A DNA stretch of 64,000 nt from CAIYOL01 sp964494805 (GTDB lineage: Bacteria > Planctomycetota > Phycisphaerae > Sedimentisphaerales > Anaerobacaceae). Positions 45,137 to 54,513 of the stretch are shown here, piece by piece. The position numbers and the translations under genes were made by a program. Position 1 is the first letter of the stretch; each line of letters starts with the position of its first letter. Location of the stretch: contig CAZBST010000002.1 in the NCBI GenBank assembly GCA_964494805.1, positions 62,001 through 126,000 on the forward strand. The letters run 5' to 3'. The notes beneath the pieces are model-generated. The model was not told where the DNA came from. It made no database searches and was given only the letters and a program-made list of their open reading frames with translations.

Positions 45137-47032
45137 CTAATCGTTAAATACACCTTTGGGGAATATATCTTCCAAAAACCCGTAGTCAAACGGCCCGACA
45201 TTGAAAGGTCCGAGGGGTCTTCGCAATCCGAAAGGTCTATCTCCAAAATTACGGTCGTAAATAAAACCGAACCCGTAAGTTGCCCTGAACGAATTTCGCG
45301 CAACCGCACGCCACCGAGCTGTAGGGTGTGTACCGACATTGATGAGGTCAAGCGGTTTAATAAAAAAGTCCGGCTGTTCGCCACTGGCGATTTTATCCAA
45401 ATCCACCATAACCGTTTCTTCCTTATTTTTGCCGATTCTCCTTGTCACCTCGCAACGTCTTGGCCACGCCAAAGGCCCCAAACCACCTGCTGCAGCGACA
45501 GCCATTTTCAAAGTAACCGGTCGGCCGTCCATAGGCACAACTCCCTGATAGTTGGTATTACCATAAATAAAGTATTCACCCGTAATATCAACAGGAACAT
45601 GAATACTATCACCGGGTCTTATCACAATATTATAGCGAGGGTCACCGCTTCGCAACTTATCTGCAGGAATTTCTATAACTCGTGTCTGCACACCTCCAGT
45701 CCCTATCTCCTCCCAGCCAAACTCTTCCTCTGGAACTCTTTCCTTAAGCGGCTTGGCTGCTTTCTCAGGCTCGACTGCAACTTCCGGCTCTGCTGGCTTC
45801 GGGCGACCAATTTGAATTGGAACCCATCTGCCATCCTGAAAAATCCACTCAATACGACCTTTCTCGCCCTCATCTATTGGCGCATCTATCGTCTCGCGAC
45901 CAGCCGGTTCGGCTGATGACTTCTGCACGCCTTCTACGCCCACCGGCACCTCCCCATCATCGGCTAACGGTTGGGTTCCCGCCTCGCTGGGTCCTTCAAA
46001 ACCTTCCGGTAAGGCTGCTTCGGTAAGTTCCTCATCCGTTATCATCTCCGCCGAAGCTATAACTAATCCCTGCGACTGTGAAAGAGGGAACTGCTGCTGT
46101 TTCGCTCGCGGAGCTATTATCTCCAGCATTTCTTTTTCAGGTTCATTCATATCGCTTTGGGGTTTAATCGGCTCCTCTTCAGGTTTAATCAGTTCCTCTT
46201 CGGGTTCAACCAGTTCCTCTTCAGGTTTAATCAGCTCCTCCTCGGGTTTAGTCAGCTCCTCCTCGGGTTTAATCAGCTCCTCCGGTTTTTCCAGCTCAAC
46301 AAGTCCCGTGTCAATAGGCTCTGTTATTGCTTCTTTACCCGTAACAGGACGGGAAACATAAACGTAGCTTACGTTAAATTGCCTTATCCCACCTGCTGAA
46401 GCAATTGCATCTGTCAACCTAAAATCATATCGCGGAATGCCATATCTGTCCGGCCGCGGTACACCGTCACCCCATATTGAAAATGCGCGTTGTTGTGAAC
46501 CAACCAAGGTTACGACAACTGACGGCTCTTTCAAGACACTCGGTGAAAGTATTTGCCTTATCTCATCCTCAAGCTGCTCTTCAGTCAAACCCGCTGCCTC
46601 AACCACTCCAACCTCCGGTATGGATATCTTTCCGGTTTCGGTAATTGTATAGTCATTTGTAAATGGTATTCCCTCCTGCAACAACTCGAAAATATATATT
46701 CTCACAACGTCGCCCGGACTAAACACATAATCAGTCTCATACGCTATAACATCTATCGGTTTCGGCTCTTCCGCTCCCTTCCAAACCGACGGAGCCTCCT
46801 CCGCCACACCCAATGAATCCAGTATCACATTCACCGCCGGAACAGGACGAAACCTGCCTACCTGCGTGGGGTCAAAAAACTTATTGCCACAGCCGGTCAG
46901 GTAAACACTTAGAATAGATAAAACAAATACAATCGCTACCCTACACCTACTTCGAACTCTTGGTGCTGACCGAAAGATTTTAAGACTTTGTAATTGCTGT
47001 GATACCCACAACTCAAAGCAGGTACGGGACAT
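45137..47032 (-). CDS. Wza-like polysaccharide export lipoprotein with repeat-rich insert
   Basis: About 631 residues from the ATG at 47032, chosen for the GAGGAG 6-7 nt upstream. A signal segment ends in lipobox YLTGC. A Poly_export domain follows (YVFSPGDVVRIYIFELLQEG, ITETGKISIPEVGVVEAAGL), then an SLBB-like domain (SIWGDGVPRPDRYGIPRYDF). Residues roughly 250-300 are a tandem repeat of the heptad-like unit L-(I/T/V)-(K/E)-P-E-E-E, then a long acidic linker, then a second SLBB-like domain (RSGDPRYNIVIRPGDSIHVP). It should form the outer-membrane channel paired with the Wzc-like kinase. It is the first gene of the locus. Confidence 0.87.
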   Translation of the reverse strand: MSRTCFELWVSQQLQSLKIFRSAPRVRSRCRVAIVFVLSILSVYLTGCGNKFFDPTQVGRFRPVPAVNVILDSLGVAEEAPSVWKGAEEPKPIDVIAYETDYVFSPGDVVRIYIFELLQEGIPFTNDYTITETGKISIPEVGVVEAAGLTEEQLEDEIRQILSPSVLKEPSVVVTLVGSQQRAFSIWGDGVPRPDRYGIPRYDFRLTDAIASAGGIRQFNVSYVYVSRPVTGKEAITEPIDTGLVELEKPEELIKPEEELTKPEEELIKPEEELVEPEEELIKPEEEPIKPQSDMNEPEKEMLEIIAPRAKQQQFPLSQSQGLVIASAEMITDEELTEAALPEGFEGPSEAGTQPLADDGEVPVGVEGVQKSSAEPAGRETIDAPIDEGEKGRIEWIFQDGRWVPIQIGRPKPAEPEVAVEPEKAAKPLKERVPEEEFGWEEIGTGGVQTRVIEIPADKLRSGDPRYNIVIRPGDSIHVPVDITGEYFIYGNTNYQGVVPMDGRPVTLKMAVAAAGGLGPLAWPRRCEVTRRIGKNKEETVMVDLDKIASGEQPDFFIKPLDLINVGTHPTARWRAVARNSFRATYGFGFIYDRNFGDRPFGLRRPLGPFNVGPFDYGFLEDIFPKGVFND

Positions 47033-47116
47033 CAAATTACTCCTCGCTGTAGAATTTCTAACAGGGTTCATATCACCAACATCCCAAAAATATAGAGTAT
47101 ATAGCCACAAGAACAC

Positions 47117-47670
47117 TTGGCAAAAGGAACTTATGCGCTTATAACTTATGCACTTATAATCGGTTTAACACGTTGTCGGCTTAACTTTTTTACCCGCCAC
47201 AAGGCCAAATAATTACAAAGATTAATAACGTATCCAGCGTATCCCATCTCCTACCCCGCTTTACATATCACAATACGCTTCTCGCTTTTCTCTGTTACAA
47301 GCATAGAAGTACAAAGCAGTTATGAAGGTCCGCATTTTGGCTGGCTTCCCAAAATGGAGGCCCTGAAACCAATCAGGATTCGCCGGTTTACCCCACAGGA
47401 CAGCTACAAAACAATCCATAGTTTAATTATACTACCTAAATACAGGATTCGTTTACCACACGAAGCCCGATAACTATCGCAAATACCAGCACAAACAAAA
47501 GCCCTCTCGGCGATTAAGTACTTACAATTAAAGTATTTGCGATTTCTGCCGGAAATAGCCCACAAAATCAAAAAAAAGCTTGACATTCCAAGCGTTTTTT
47601 TATATGCTTAATAGTCTAATAATTAACTTTAGGGACTTTAGGGTGTGATAAAAAGTAGGAGGGCACATCA
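47117..47670. other. Divergent spacer between the export locus and the FlgO-like pair
   Basis: Should hold promoters in both directions. A plus-strand promoter is visible at 47580-47608. The minus-strand promoter for the EPS locus is not clear. No gene or large repeat seen. Confidence 0.5.
47580..47608 (+). promoter_or_regulatory. Promoter for the FlgO-like lipoprotein pair
   Basis: TTGACA at 47580-47585, a 17-bp spacer and TATGCT at 47603-47608, about 60 nt upstream of the ATG at 47671. Confidence 0.6.
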
Positions 47671-48375
47671 ATGGGCCAAACTATGAAAGGGAAAGGTGAA
47701 ACTGTGATTGCGAAACATATATTAACCATATTACTATTACTTGTTCCAGCGTTTTTGATATCCTGTACTTCCCAAATACCTATTGCTACAAATTATCCGT
47801 ATACCGAGCAGCAAAAAATGCAGGCTCCCCATCATTGGGACGTATTGGCAAATGAGGTGGTCGAGCAACTGAATCTAAGCAGGAAGGTTTCGTGCGATAT
47901 GCCGATATTTGTAGTCCCGAAGTTTTATTTTCCAAGTAAGGAGGATCCGACCATCTGGACGGCCACCAAACCTTTAGCTGAAGCAGACGAGTCTGACAGG
48001 CTCGTAACAATACCATTCAAAAGAGCTTATCAAAACTATCTAATCACACAGTTAGTCAATGCCGGTTATACGGTAGTTAATGACTGCAAATCGGCGGAAC
48101 TAATAATGACATTTGACATACAGCTTGTTAAACATAAAGACCGTCCTGTTCGTTCACCAACGGTAATTGCCAAACTCGGCAGATATCTTGCCGGAGCTGC
48201 AGATGGAGCATATGTTGGTATTGAAGCTTCCCCATACGAAGTTGTAATCACAACATCAGTCAAAAAAGGCAGCAATTATGTGATGAGCCATACCGGCACT
48301 TATTATATTGATACGCCCCTTTGGGACAGCAGTTACGCCTTACAGGGAAAGACAATGGAGGTTGTTAACCAATGA
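47671..48375 (+). CDS. Lipoprotein of unknown function, coupled to FlgO-like gene
   Basis: 234 residues. The N-terminal signal ends with lipobox FLISC near residue 31. The mature part is mixed alpha/beta (YQNYLITQLVNAGYTVVNDC, AELIMTFDIQLVKHKDRPVR) and resembles small outer-membrane lipoproteins that bind or hold another component, but I do not recognise the family. GGAGGG precedes the ATG. The stop overlaps the next start by 4 nt (ATGA at 48372), so the two are coupled. Confidence 0.7.
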   Translation: MGQTMKGKGETVIAKHILTILLLLVPAFLISCTSQIPIATNYPYTEQQKMQAPHHWDVLANEVVEQLNLSRKVSCDMPIFVVPKFYFPSKEDPTIWTATKPLAEADESDRLVTIPFKRAYQNYLITQLVNAGYTVVNDCKSAELIMTFDIQLVKHKDRPVRSPTVIAKLGRYLAGAADGAYVGIEASPYEVVITTSVKKGSNYVMSHTGTYYIDTPLWDSSYALQGKTMEVVNQ

Positions 48376-49082
48376 TTAAATATATGACATTAATACTATT
48401 ACTCGCGCTGGGGTGTGGTCTTCTTGCCGGTTGTGACCCGGCTGTCCAACTGGCTATGTCCCAGGCCGATGTCAAGAAAGTCAGGCAAGCAAGCGAGCGC
48501 GAGACTGAAAGGCACCAACAGCGTATTGCAGACCTCGAGAATAAGACTGACACCGAAAGACTTATCAAGGAATCCAAAGTAGAGCTTACCAACGACTTTT
48601 GTGTCTGGATTACAGGCAAGTCTATGCCCGGCGTCAACTACAATGCTGCAGATTCTCTTCTCAATAAAGTGCATCCTAAACTATCCAAAGACAGCCCCAT
48701 TCTGGTAGCAAGCTTTGTTAATATTGATAATCTGGGTGAGTCCTCTACGTTCGGAAGAGTAGTAGCAGAACAATTTGCATCACGGTTTAAACAAAGGAAC
48801 TACGCCACCATAGAGATGAAATTACGCTCTAATGTTTTCATAAGAGAAGGTTCAGGAGAACTGTTGCTTTCCCGTGAACTGGCGGAAATTAGCACCAAGC
48901 ATCGTGCACAAGCCGTAGTCGTGGGAACCTATGCCGTGGCTTCAAAAAAGGTTTATCTTACAGCACGAGTCGTTAATGTCAGCGACGGACGTGTTCTTTC
49001 CTCGTATGATTACGACATACCAATAAGTCGTGATGTGCTCAAAATGCTGCTAAAAGGTAAAAGTAAAGCGGGCTGGTTATAA
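48372..49082 (+). CDS. FlgO-family lipoprotein
   Basis: 236 residues. Lipoprotein signal with lipobox LLAGC near residue 21, a short coiled stretch (ERETERHQQRIADLENKTDT), then a FlgO-like domain: ILVASFVNIDNLGESSTFGR, VVAEQFASRFKQRNYATIE, and LSRELAEISTKHRAQAVVVG followed by YAVASKKVYLTARVVNVSDG. FlgO-type proteins are outer-membrane or periplasmic; in Vibrio one is linked to flagellar stability. No flagellar genes are nearby, so the role here is open. Confidence 0.78.
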   Translation: MIKYMTLILLLALGCGLLAGCDPAVQLAMSQADVKKVRQASERETERHQQRIADLENKTDTERLIKESKVELTNDFCVWITGKSMPGVNYNAADSLLNKVHPKLSKDSPILVASFVNIDNLGESSTFGRVVAEQFASRFKQRNYATIEMKLRSNVFIREGSGELLLSRELAEISTKHRAQAVVVGTYAVASKKVYLTARVVNVSDGRVLSSYDYDIPISRDVLKMLLKGKSKAGWL

Positions 49083-49084
49083 AT

Positions 49085-49120
49085 CTGTAATTGGTGACTG
49101 GTAATTGGTAATTACCAGTT
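49085..49120. repeat. TAATTGGT palindromic repeat between convergent genes
   Basis: Two or three TGGTAATT-like units ending in TTGGTAATTACCA, closely similar to the sequence at 21966-22004. Both copies lie between convergent genes. Confidence 0.6.
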
Positions 49121-49133
49121 ATCAGTCCTCTAA

Positions 49134-52100
49134 TTAACTACATTTCAACTTTGCAAGTTGCTCCATTAAAGCATACCTTTGGGCTGCATCGCTGCTGGCG
49201 AGCTTGAGCAATTCCGCTGCTACTTCGGGTTTCGATTGCTTCAACGTACGATAACGATTCTCACCATAAGCATACTCTTCAAAGCTAAGCGAAGGGGTTT
49301 TTGAATCAAGCTGCAATGGGGTTTTGCCCTGTTCTTTAAGCCGCGGGTCGAATCTATACAACGGCCAATGGCCGCACTCAACGGCCTTTTTCTGTTCCTG
49401 ATAGCCCATCGTCATATTAATTCCATGAGCGATACAGTGGGAATAGGCAATTATAAGTGAAGGACCAACGTAGCTCTCCGCCTCGACAAAGGCCTTTACC
49501 GCCTGATTCGGATTAGCACCAATCGCAACCTTGGCAACATAAACGTTGCCATAGACCATAGCCATAAGCCCAAGGTCTTTCTTGGGAGCTGGTTTCCCGG
49601 CGGCCGCAAACTGGGCCACTGCAGCCCTCGGCGTAGATTTAGACATCTGGCCGCCGGTATTGGAATAAACCTCTGTATCCAAGACAAGCACATTAACATC
49701 ATTACCGCTGGCCAGAACATGGTCCAGACCGCCGTATCCGATATCATAAGCCCAGCCGTCACCTCCAAGCGCCCAGATGGATTTGCGAACGAGATAATCT
49801 GCAACACCCAATAACTGCCTGCAATCTGCACAATTGCTCTTTTTGCATTGCTCTTTGAGCTTATCCACGCGGGTCCGCTGCTGCTCAATAGCAGCTTGCA
49901 GCGGTTCATTGGCCAATGCGGCTGTTCGGATTTCCTCCGCCAGTTTTTTATCAATACATCCTTTCTCAGCCACTTTATCTAATAGCATAAGAGCCCGCTC
50001 TTTGAATTTGTCGACCGTCAATCGCATACCCATAGCAAACTCTGCGTTATCCTCAAACAAGCTGTTGCTCCAAATAGGTCCCCTGCCATCGAATCTCTTT
50101 CTATAAGGTGTTGTCGGCAAATTGCCGCCGTATATCGACGAACAGCCCGTAGCATTTCCAATCATAGCCCTGTCACCAAAGAGTTGGCTAAGCAACTTCA
50201 CATAAGCGGTCTCTCCGCAGCCAGCACAAGCACCGGAATATTCGAACAAAGGCTGAATCAGCTGGCTGCCCTTTACGGTATCGAACTTGAAAAGTTTCGG
50301 GTCTGTATTCGGAATTGAAAGGAAGTGTTCATAGTTCTCACGTTCACTGCTGCGAATCGGCTCCTGCAGCACCATATTAATCGCCTTTTTGCCCGTCGGC
50401 TTTTTGTTCTCATCTTTTTGCTCGGCTGGGCAGCTAACTACACAGGCAGCACAACCGGTGCAGTCTTCCGGCGCCACCTGAACGGTAAATTTCATACCGG
50501 CGAATTCTTTACCTTTTGCATCGGCGCTCTTGAAAGTCTTCGGAGCGTCTTTGAGATACTTTTCATCGTATGCCTTTATCCTTATAGCAGCATGCGGACA
50601 GACAAAAGAGCATCTGCCGCACTGAATACAAATGTCCGGCTCCCACTGAGGGATATTCACAGCAATGTTTCGCTTTTCATACTGAGTGGTGCCGGTCGGA
50701 AACTTACCATCAGGCGGCATCTTGCTCACCGGCAGTTTATCACCGCGAAATGCGATAAGCTCTCCGGTTACTTCCTTCACGAATTCAGGAGCATCATCCG
50801 GAACCGGAGGACGCATCTTTATTTTACTGGTTACCTTATCTGGAACTTTAACTTCATAAATCCTCTCCAAGGCCTTCTCGACAGCGGCATTATTCATTTG
50901 CACGACTTTCTCTCCCTTTTTGCCGTAGCTTTTCTTAATAGCGTCCTGTATCGCTTTAACCGCAGCCTCCTGAGAGATAATATTGCTTATTTTGAAGAAC
51001 GCCACCTGCATAATCGTATTGATTCTGGCTCCAAGGCCTATCTCCTGTGCAAGCGAAATCGCATCAATGACATAGAACTTCAGCTTCTTACCAATTATCT
51101 GCTTTTGCACCTCCTGCGGCAAAGTGTCCCAAACTTCATCCGGGCCGTGACTGCTCGTCAGCAAAAACGTCCCGCCCGGACGTGCGGACGAAAGCATATC
51201 ATATTTCTCAAGAAAGCTCGGGTTATGACAGGCGATAAAATCTGCCTTGCCCACCAAATACGGCCTGCGAATAAGCTCCGGCCCGAATCGCAGATGCGAT
51301 ATGGTCATAGCACCTGCCTTTCTGGAATCGTAAACGAAATATCCCTGGGCATAGTTGTCCGTTGAACCGCCGATGATTTTTATAGAGTTTTTATTCGCAC
51401 CTACCGTCCCATCCGCACCGAGACCGTAGAACATACCAGAGAAAAATCTGCTGCCTTCGATCCCGAAGGATTCGTCGACCTCCAAACTTGTATTGGTCAC
51501 GTCGTCGATGATACCCACAGTAAAACCATTCTTGGGCTTCGCAGCATCCAGATTATCGTAGACTGCCTTCACCATAGCCGGCGTAAAATCCTTCGAGCCC
51601 AATCCATACCGTCCGCCGACAATCAAAGGATACTTGTCAAAAGGTGATTTCCCTTCATCCATCGCCTCACCTACAGCGGTGCGAACGTCTAGGTATAACG
51701 GCTCACCGAGAGATCCCGGCTCTTTTGTCCTGTCCAAAACGGCTATTTTCTTTACACTCTTCGGCAGGGCCTCAATAAAGTGCTTGGTGCTGAACGGCCT
51801 GTAAAGCCGCACTTTCACCACGCCAACCTTTTCGCCTTTGGAAGCCATATAATCAGCCGTCTCGTGTGCGGTATCGGCCCCCGAACCCATAATAACGATT
51901 ACCTTCTCCGCATCCTCCGCCCCGACATAATCGAACAAGCGATAGCTGCGTCCGACTACTTTTTCTAATTTGTCCATTGTCTCCTGAACAATCTGCGGAA
52001 CAGCCAGATAAAACCTGTTCACTGTTTCTCTTCCCTGAAAATAAACATCCGGATTCTGTGCCGTCCCGGCAAGCTGAGGCCTGTCGGGCGACAGCGCTCT

Positions 52101-52715
52101 GGCCTTATGCTGATTCACAAGCTCACCATCAATCACTGCCCGCATATCATCGAAAGTCAGCTCCTCGACCTTTTGAACTTCGTGGCTGGTCCTGAAACCA
52201 TCGAAGAAATGCAAAAACGGAACCCTAGAAGCCAAAGTCGCCTGTTGTGCAATAAGGGCAAAATCACTGACCTCCTGAATGTTGCACGAACAAACAAAAG
52301 CAAAACCGGTCTGTCGGCAGGCCATAACATCCGAATGGTCGCCGAAAATCGAAAGTGCCTGACAGGCCAGCGAACGGGCCGACACATGAAAAACGGTCGG
52401 CAGCAGCTCGCCCGCTATCTTATACATATTCGGAATCATCAGCAAAAGTCCCTGCGAGGCGGTAAAAGTCGTCGTCAAAGCACCTGCCGTCAAAGCACCG
52501 TGAACAGCTCCCGCTGCGCCGCCTTCCGACTGCATCTCCGTAACAGAAGGAATCGTCCCCCAGATATTAGTTTCACCATTTGCTGTTTTCGCATCGGCAA
52601 TCTCGCCCATAGGTGAGCTCGGCGTAATCGGATATATTGCAATAACCTCGTTGGTAGCGTGTGCCACATAAGCCGCCGCCGTATTGCCGTCAATCGTAAT
52701 CATTTTGCGTTTCAT
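49134..52715 (-). CDS. nifJ: Pyruvate:ferredoxin (flavodoxin) oxidoreductase
   Basis: 1193 residues, the normal length of a single-chain enzyme. N-terminal domain I begins with YVAHATNEVIAIYPITPSSP; a ferredoxin-like insert has two 4Fe-4S motifs, CIQCGRCSFVCP and CTGCAACVVSCP, near residues 690 and 750. The TPP-binding C-terminal part has the proximal cluster cysteines (CAGCGETAYVKLLSQLFGDR) and GDGWAYDIGYGGLDHVLASG. It oxidises pyruvate with CoA to acetyl-CoA, CO2 and reduced ferredoxin, typical of anaerobes. It stands alone on the minus strand. Confidence 0.95.
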   Translation of the reverse strand: MKRKMITIDGNTAAAYVAHATNEVIAIYPITPSSPMGEIADAKTANGETNIWGTIPSVTEMQSEGGAAGAVHGALTAGALTTTFTASQGLLLMIPNMYKIAGELLPTVFHVSARSLACQALSIFGDHSDVMACRQTGFAFVCSCNIQEVSDFALIAQQATLASRVPFLHFFDGFRTSHEVQKVEELTFDDMRAVIDGELVNQHKARALSPDRPQLAGTAQNPDVYFQGRETVNRFYLAVPQIVQETMDKLEKVVGRSYRLFDYVGAEDAEKVIVIMGSGADTAHETADYMASKGEKVGVVKVRLYRPFSTKHFIEALPKSVKKIAVLDRTKEPGSLGEPLYLDVRTAVGEAMDEGKSPFDKYPLIVGGRYGLGSKDFTPAMVKAVYDNLDAAKPKNGFTVGIIDDVTNTSLEVDESFGIEGSRFFSGMFYGLGADGTVGANKNSIKIIGGSTDNYAQGYFVYDSRKAGAMTISHLRFGPELIRRPYLVGKADFIACHNPSFLEKYDMLSSARPGGTFLLTSSHGPDEVWDTLPQEVQKQIIGKKLKFYVIDAISLAQEIGLGARINTIMQVAFFKISNIISQEAAVKAIQDAIKKSYGKKGEKVVQMNNAAVEKALERIYEVKVPDKVTSKIKMRPPVPDDAPEFVKEVTGELIAFRGDKLPVSKMPPDGKFPTGTTQYEKRNIAVNIPQWEPDICIQCGRCSFVCPHAAIRIKAYDEKYLKDAPKTFKSADAKGKEFAGMKFTVQVAPEDCTGCAACVVSCPAEQKDENKKPTGKKAINMVLQEPIRSSERENYEHFLSIPNTDPKLFKFDTVKGSQLIQPLFEYSGACAGCGETAYVKLLSQLFGDRAMIGNATGCSSIYGGNLPTTPYRKRFDGRGPIWSNSLFEDNAEFAMGMRLTVDKFKERALMLLDKVAEKGCIDKKLAEEIRTAALANEPLQAAIEQQRTRVDKLKEQCKKSNCADCRQLLGVADYLVRKSIWALGGDGWAYDIGYGGLDHVLASGNDVNVLVLDTEVYSNTGGQMSKSTPRAAVAQFAAAGKPAPKKDLGLMAMVYGNVYVAKVAIGANPNQAVKAFVEAESYVGPSLIIAYSHCIAHGINMTMGYQEQKKAVECGHWPLYRFDPRLKEQGKTPLQLDSKTPSLSFEEYAYGENRYRTLKQSKPEVAAELLKLASSDAAQRYALMEQLAKLKCS

Positions 52716-52969
52716 ATCTTCTCCATTCTGCTAAGATAAGAAATATATATAATTTACGAACTTTGCCTCCTTCTTGTTTTATAAAAAAGAATGGTGGCTC
52801 TCAAAAACATATCCCGAAGGAACTTTTATACAAATTCTTGCTCAATTAAGCAACGGAAATTTCACCGGAATTGAAAATGGCAAGCACAACAGTGAGGCCA
52901 GCCCCCTACCCGCCCCACCGTCGCATAAAAGTAAATTCTGACTTAGCTTAATTGAAGCCCTGCTTAAGA

Positions 52970-53998
52970 CTATTCCCTAACCGCTGACAAAAAGGCCTGT
53001 ATATTCTCCGTTGGGACATCCTGAGGCATCCCACCGCCGCAGGACATAACAATCCGGCTCTTATCTTCCACCGAACCAAGGGCCGCTTTGACACTGTTAC
53101 GTACATCTTCGGGGGTACCTGCCGCAAGAACATCACGGGGGGGAATATTTCCAAGCAGCGTTACCTTGTTATCTGTGAGCTTCTTCATTTCGTCTAAGCC
53201 GTGTTCGAAACCGAAGTTGAACAGATTTATGCCGATTTCACTAAGATACGGAGCGCAAATCAGTCCCGGAGCATCATTGTGGAAAAATTTGACAGTAACA
53301 TCAACCGACTGGTAAATACGTTTAAGATACGGAAGTGCAGACTGCCTGAAATCTTCGTCGCCCATAAATCCGACAATGTCATCGAGGACTAATATGCCGT
53401 CGGTTGAAGGGAATGTTTCTATTTGAAGTTTGAGCCAATCTATGATAAAATCTGTTGCAATATCGAGCAACTTCTTGGTTTCATCAGGGTCTGTGCGAAT
53501 GGCCATTAAAAACTCTGTCGTTCCCATAAGGAACGAAACTATGTTCAACGGCCCACGCGCAATCGCAATCCTGATAGCATGTCCTTTCTTTTCGATTTGG
53601 CTCTGACAATGCTTCAGACGATGGAGAACAAAAGGCAGCAGGCCGTCTGTTTTCGGGTCCGGTTTACTGATGTTGCTGACGCCCTGAATGTCCCTGATGA
53701 TTTTATCTGCAAAGGGCAGTGCATACTCCTGCCAGGTGCATTTCGAGCCGAACGCCGACGGCTCCGTGCACATACCGAATTCAGACCAGAATCCCGGCAG
53801 GAACATTATATCAGGAAACTGTTCGATGGCTTTGATATTTGCATCAAACCATAACTGTTCATTAGTATAATAATCAAGGGTGGATATTCCCGCCCAGCCG
53901 GGCAGCCAGGGACTATCGATAATAAAACCCACAGGCAGCGGGTCAAAGACCTCACCTTTTATTACGCTTACCAATTGTTTCCATTGCTCATTAGTCAT
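52970..53998 (-). CDS. Uroporphyrinogen-decarboxylase-fold protein (MtaA-like methyltransferase family)
   Basis: 342 residues from the ATG at 53998, chosen for the AGGAG upstream. UroD-type TIM-barrel with VTVKFFHNDAPGLICAPYLS, INLFNFGFEHGLDEMKKLT and a C-terminal MSCGGGMPQDVPTEN; the last form is typical of corrinoid / CoM methyltransferase-like members rather than HemE. True HemE arginines at the N-terminus are not seen. It is probably a cobalamin-dependent methyl-transfer enzyme, though the substrate is unknown. It follows the NYN gene by about 37 nt at the end of the pyrimidine run. Confidence 0.7.
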   Translation of the reverse strand: MTNEQWKQLVSVIKGEVFDPLPVGFIIDSPWLPGWAGISTLDYYTNEQLWFDANIKAIEQFPDIMFLPGFWSEFGMCTEPSAFGSKCTWQEYALPFADKIIRDIQGVSNISKPDPKTDGLLPFVLHRLKHCQSQIEKKGHAIRIAIARGPLNIVSFLMGTTEFLMAIRTDPDETKKLLDIATDFIIDWLKLQIETFPSTDGILVLDDIVGFMGDEDFRQSALPYLKRIYQSVDVTVKFFHNDAPGLICAPYLSEIGINLFNFGFEHGLDEMKKLTDNKVTLLGNIPPRDVLAAGTPEDVRNSVKAALGSVEDKSRIVMSCGGGMPQDVPTENIQAFLSAVRE

Positions 53999-54035
53999 TT
54001 TTTTACTCCTATTTAAACCCGAATTTCCCAATCAT

Positions 54036-54509
54036 CTAAAGGTCAAAAATTTTCAGCCATTGTTCGGTTTCACCCTCGCTAAGACCTTCACGTTTTGCAA
54101 GCGGTTCTTTTACCTTAGTTTTGCGGCTTAACTGCTTTTGGACATTATCCCAGAAAACCTGCGACTTTAACACTGTTGCTTTTCTTCTTTTTGCTGCATC
54201 CCGCAGCCTTCTGTCGCTGCTGACGATTGTCAGTCTCCTCGGTGCGGTGCTCGCTTTTATCTTATCTTCGATTACCGTGTCGGCGTCACTACGCAGGCCG
54301 GTGAAAAAAACCTCCAAATTGCTTATATTATCAAATACCTCCTTGTCCCGAGGCCCTGTGCCGTCAAAAATAACCTCGCCTTTTTCATCAATCAGTTTCA
54401 AATACCCACTTATGACCCGGCACAACTGAACATCAGTAATTGCCCCGAAGCCCTCACTCGCCTCTTGAATAAAATGCAGCAGATTATAACCATCGATAAT
54501 AAACGGCAT
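54036..54509 (-). CDS. YacP-like NYN-domain ribonuclease
   Basis: 157 residues with a PIN-like NYN nuclease fold: MPFIIDGYNLLHF at the N-terminus carries the first catalytic Asp, then VIFDGTGPRD, FTGLRSDADTVIEDKI and LTIVSSDRRLRDAAKRRKAT supply further acidic residues. Members act in RNA processing or decay (YacP/Rae1 type). It starts 4 nt after pyrC, so it is part of the same transcription unit. Confidence 0.78.
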   Translation of the reverse strand: MPFIIDGYNLLHFIQEASEGFGAITDVQLCRVISGYLKLIDEKGEVIFDGTGPRDKEVFDNISNLEVFFTGLRSDADTVIEDKIKASTAPRRLTIVSSDRRLRDAAKRRKATVLKSQVFWDNVQKQLSRKTKVKEPLAKREGLSEGETEQWLKIFDL

Positions 54510-54513
54510 TCTA

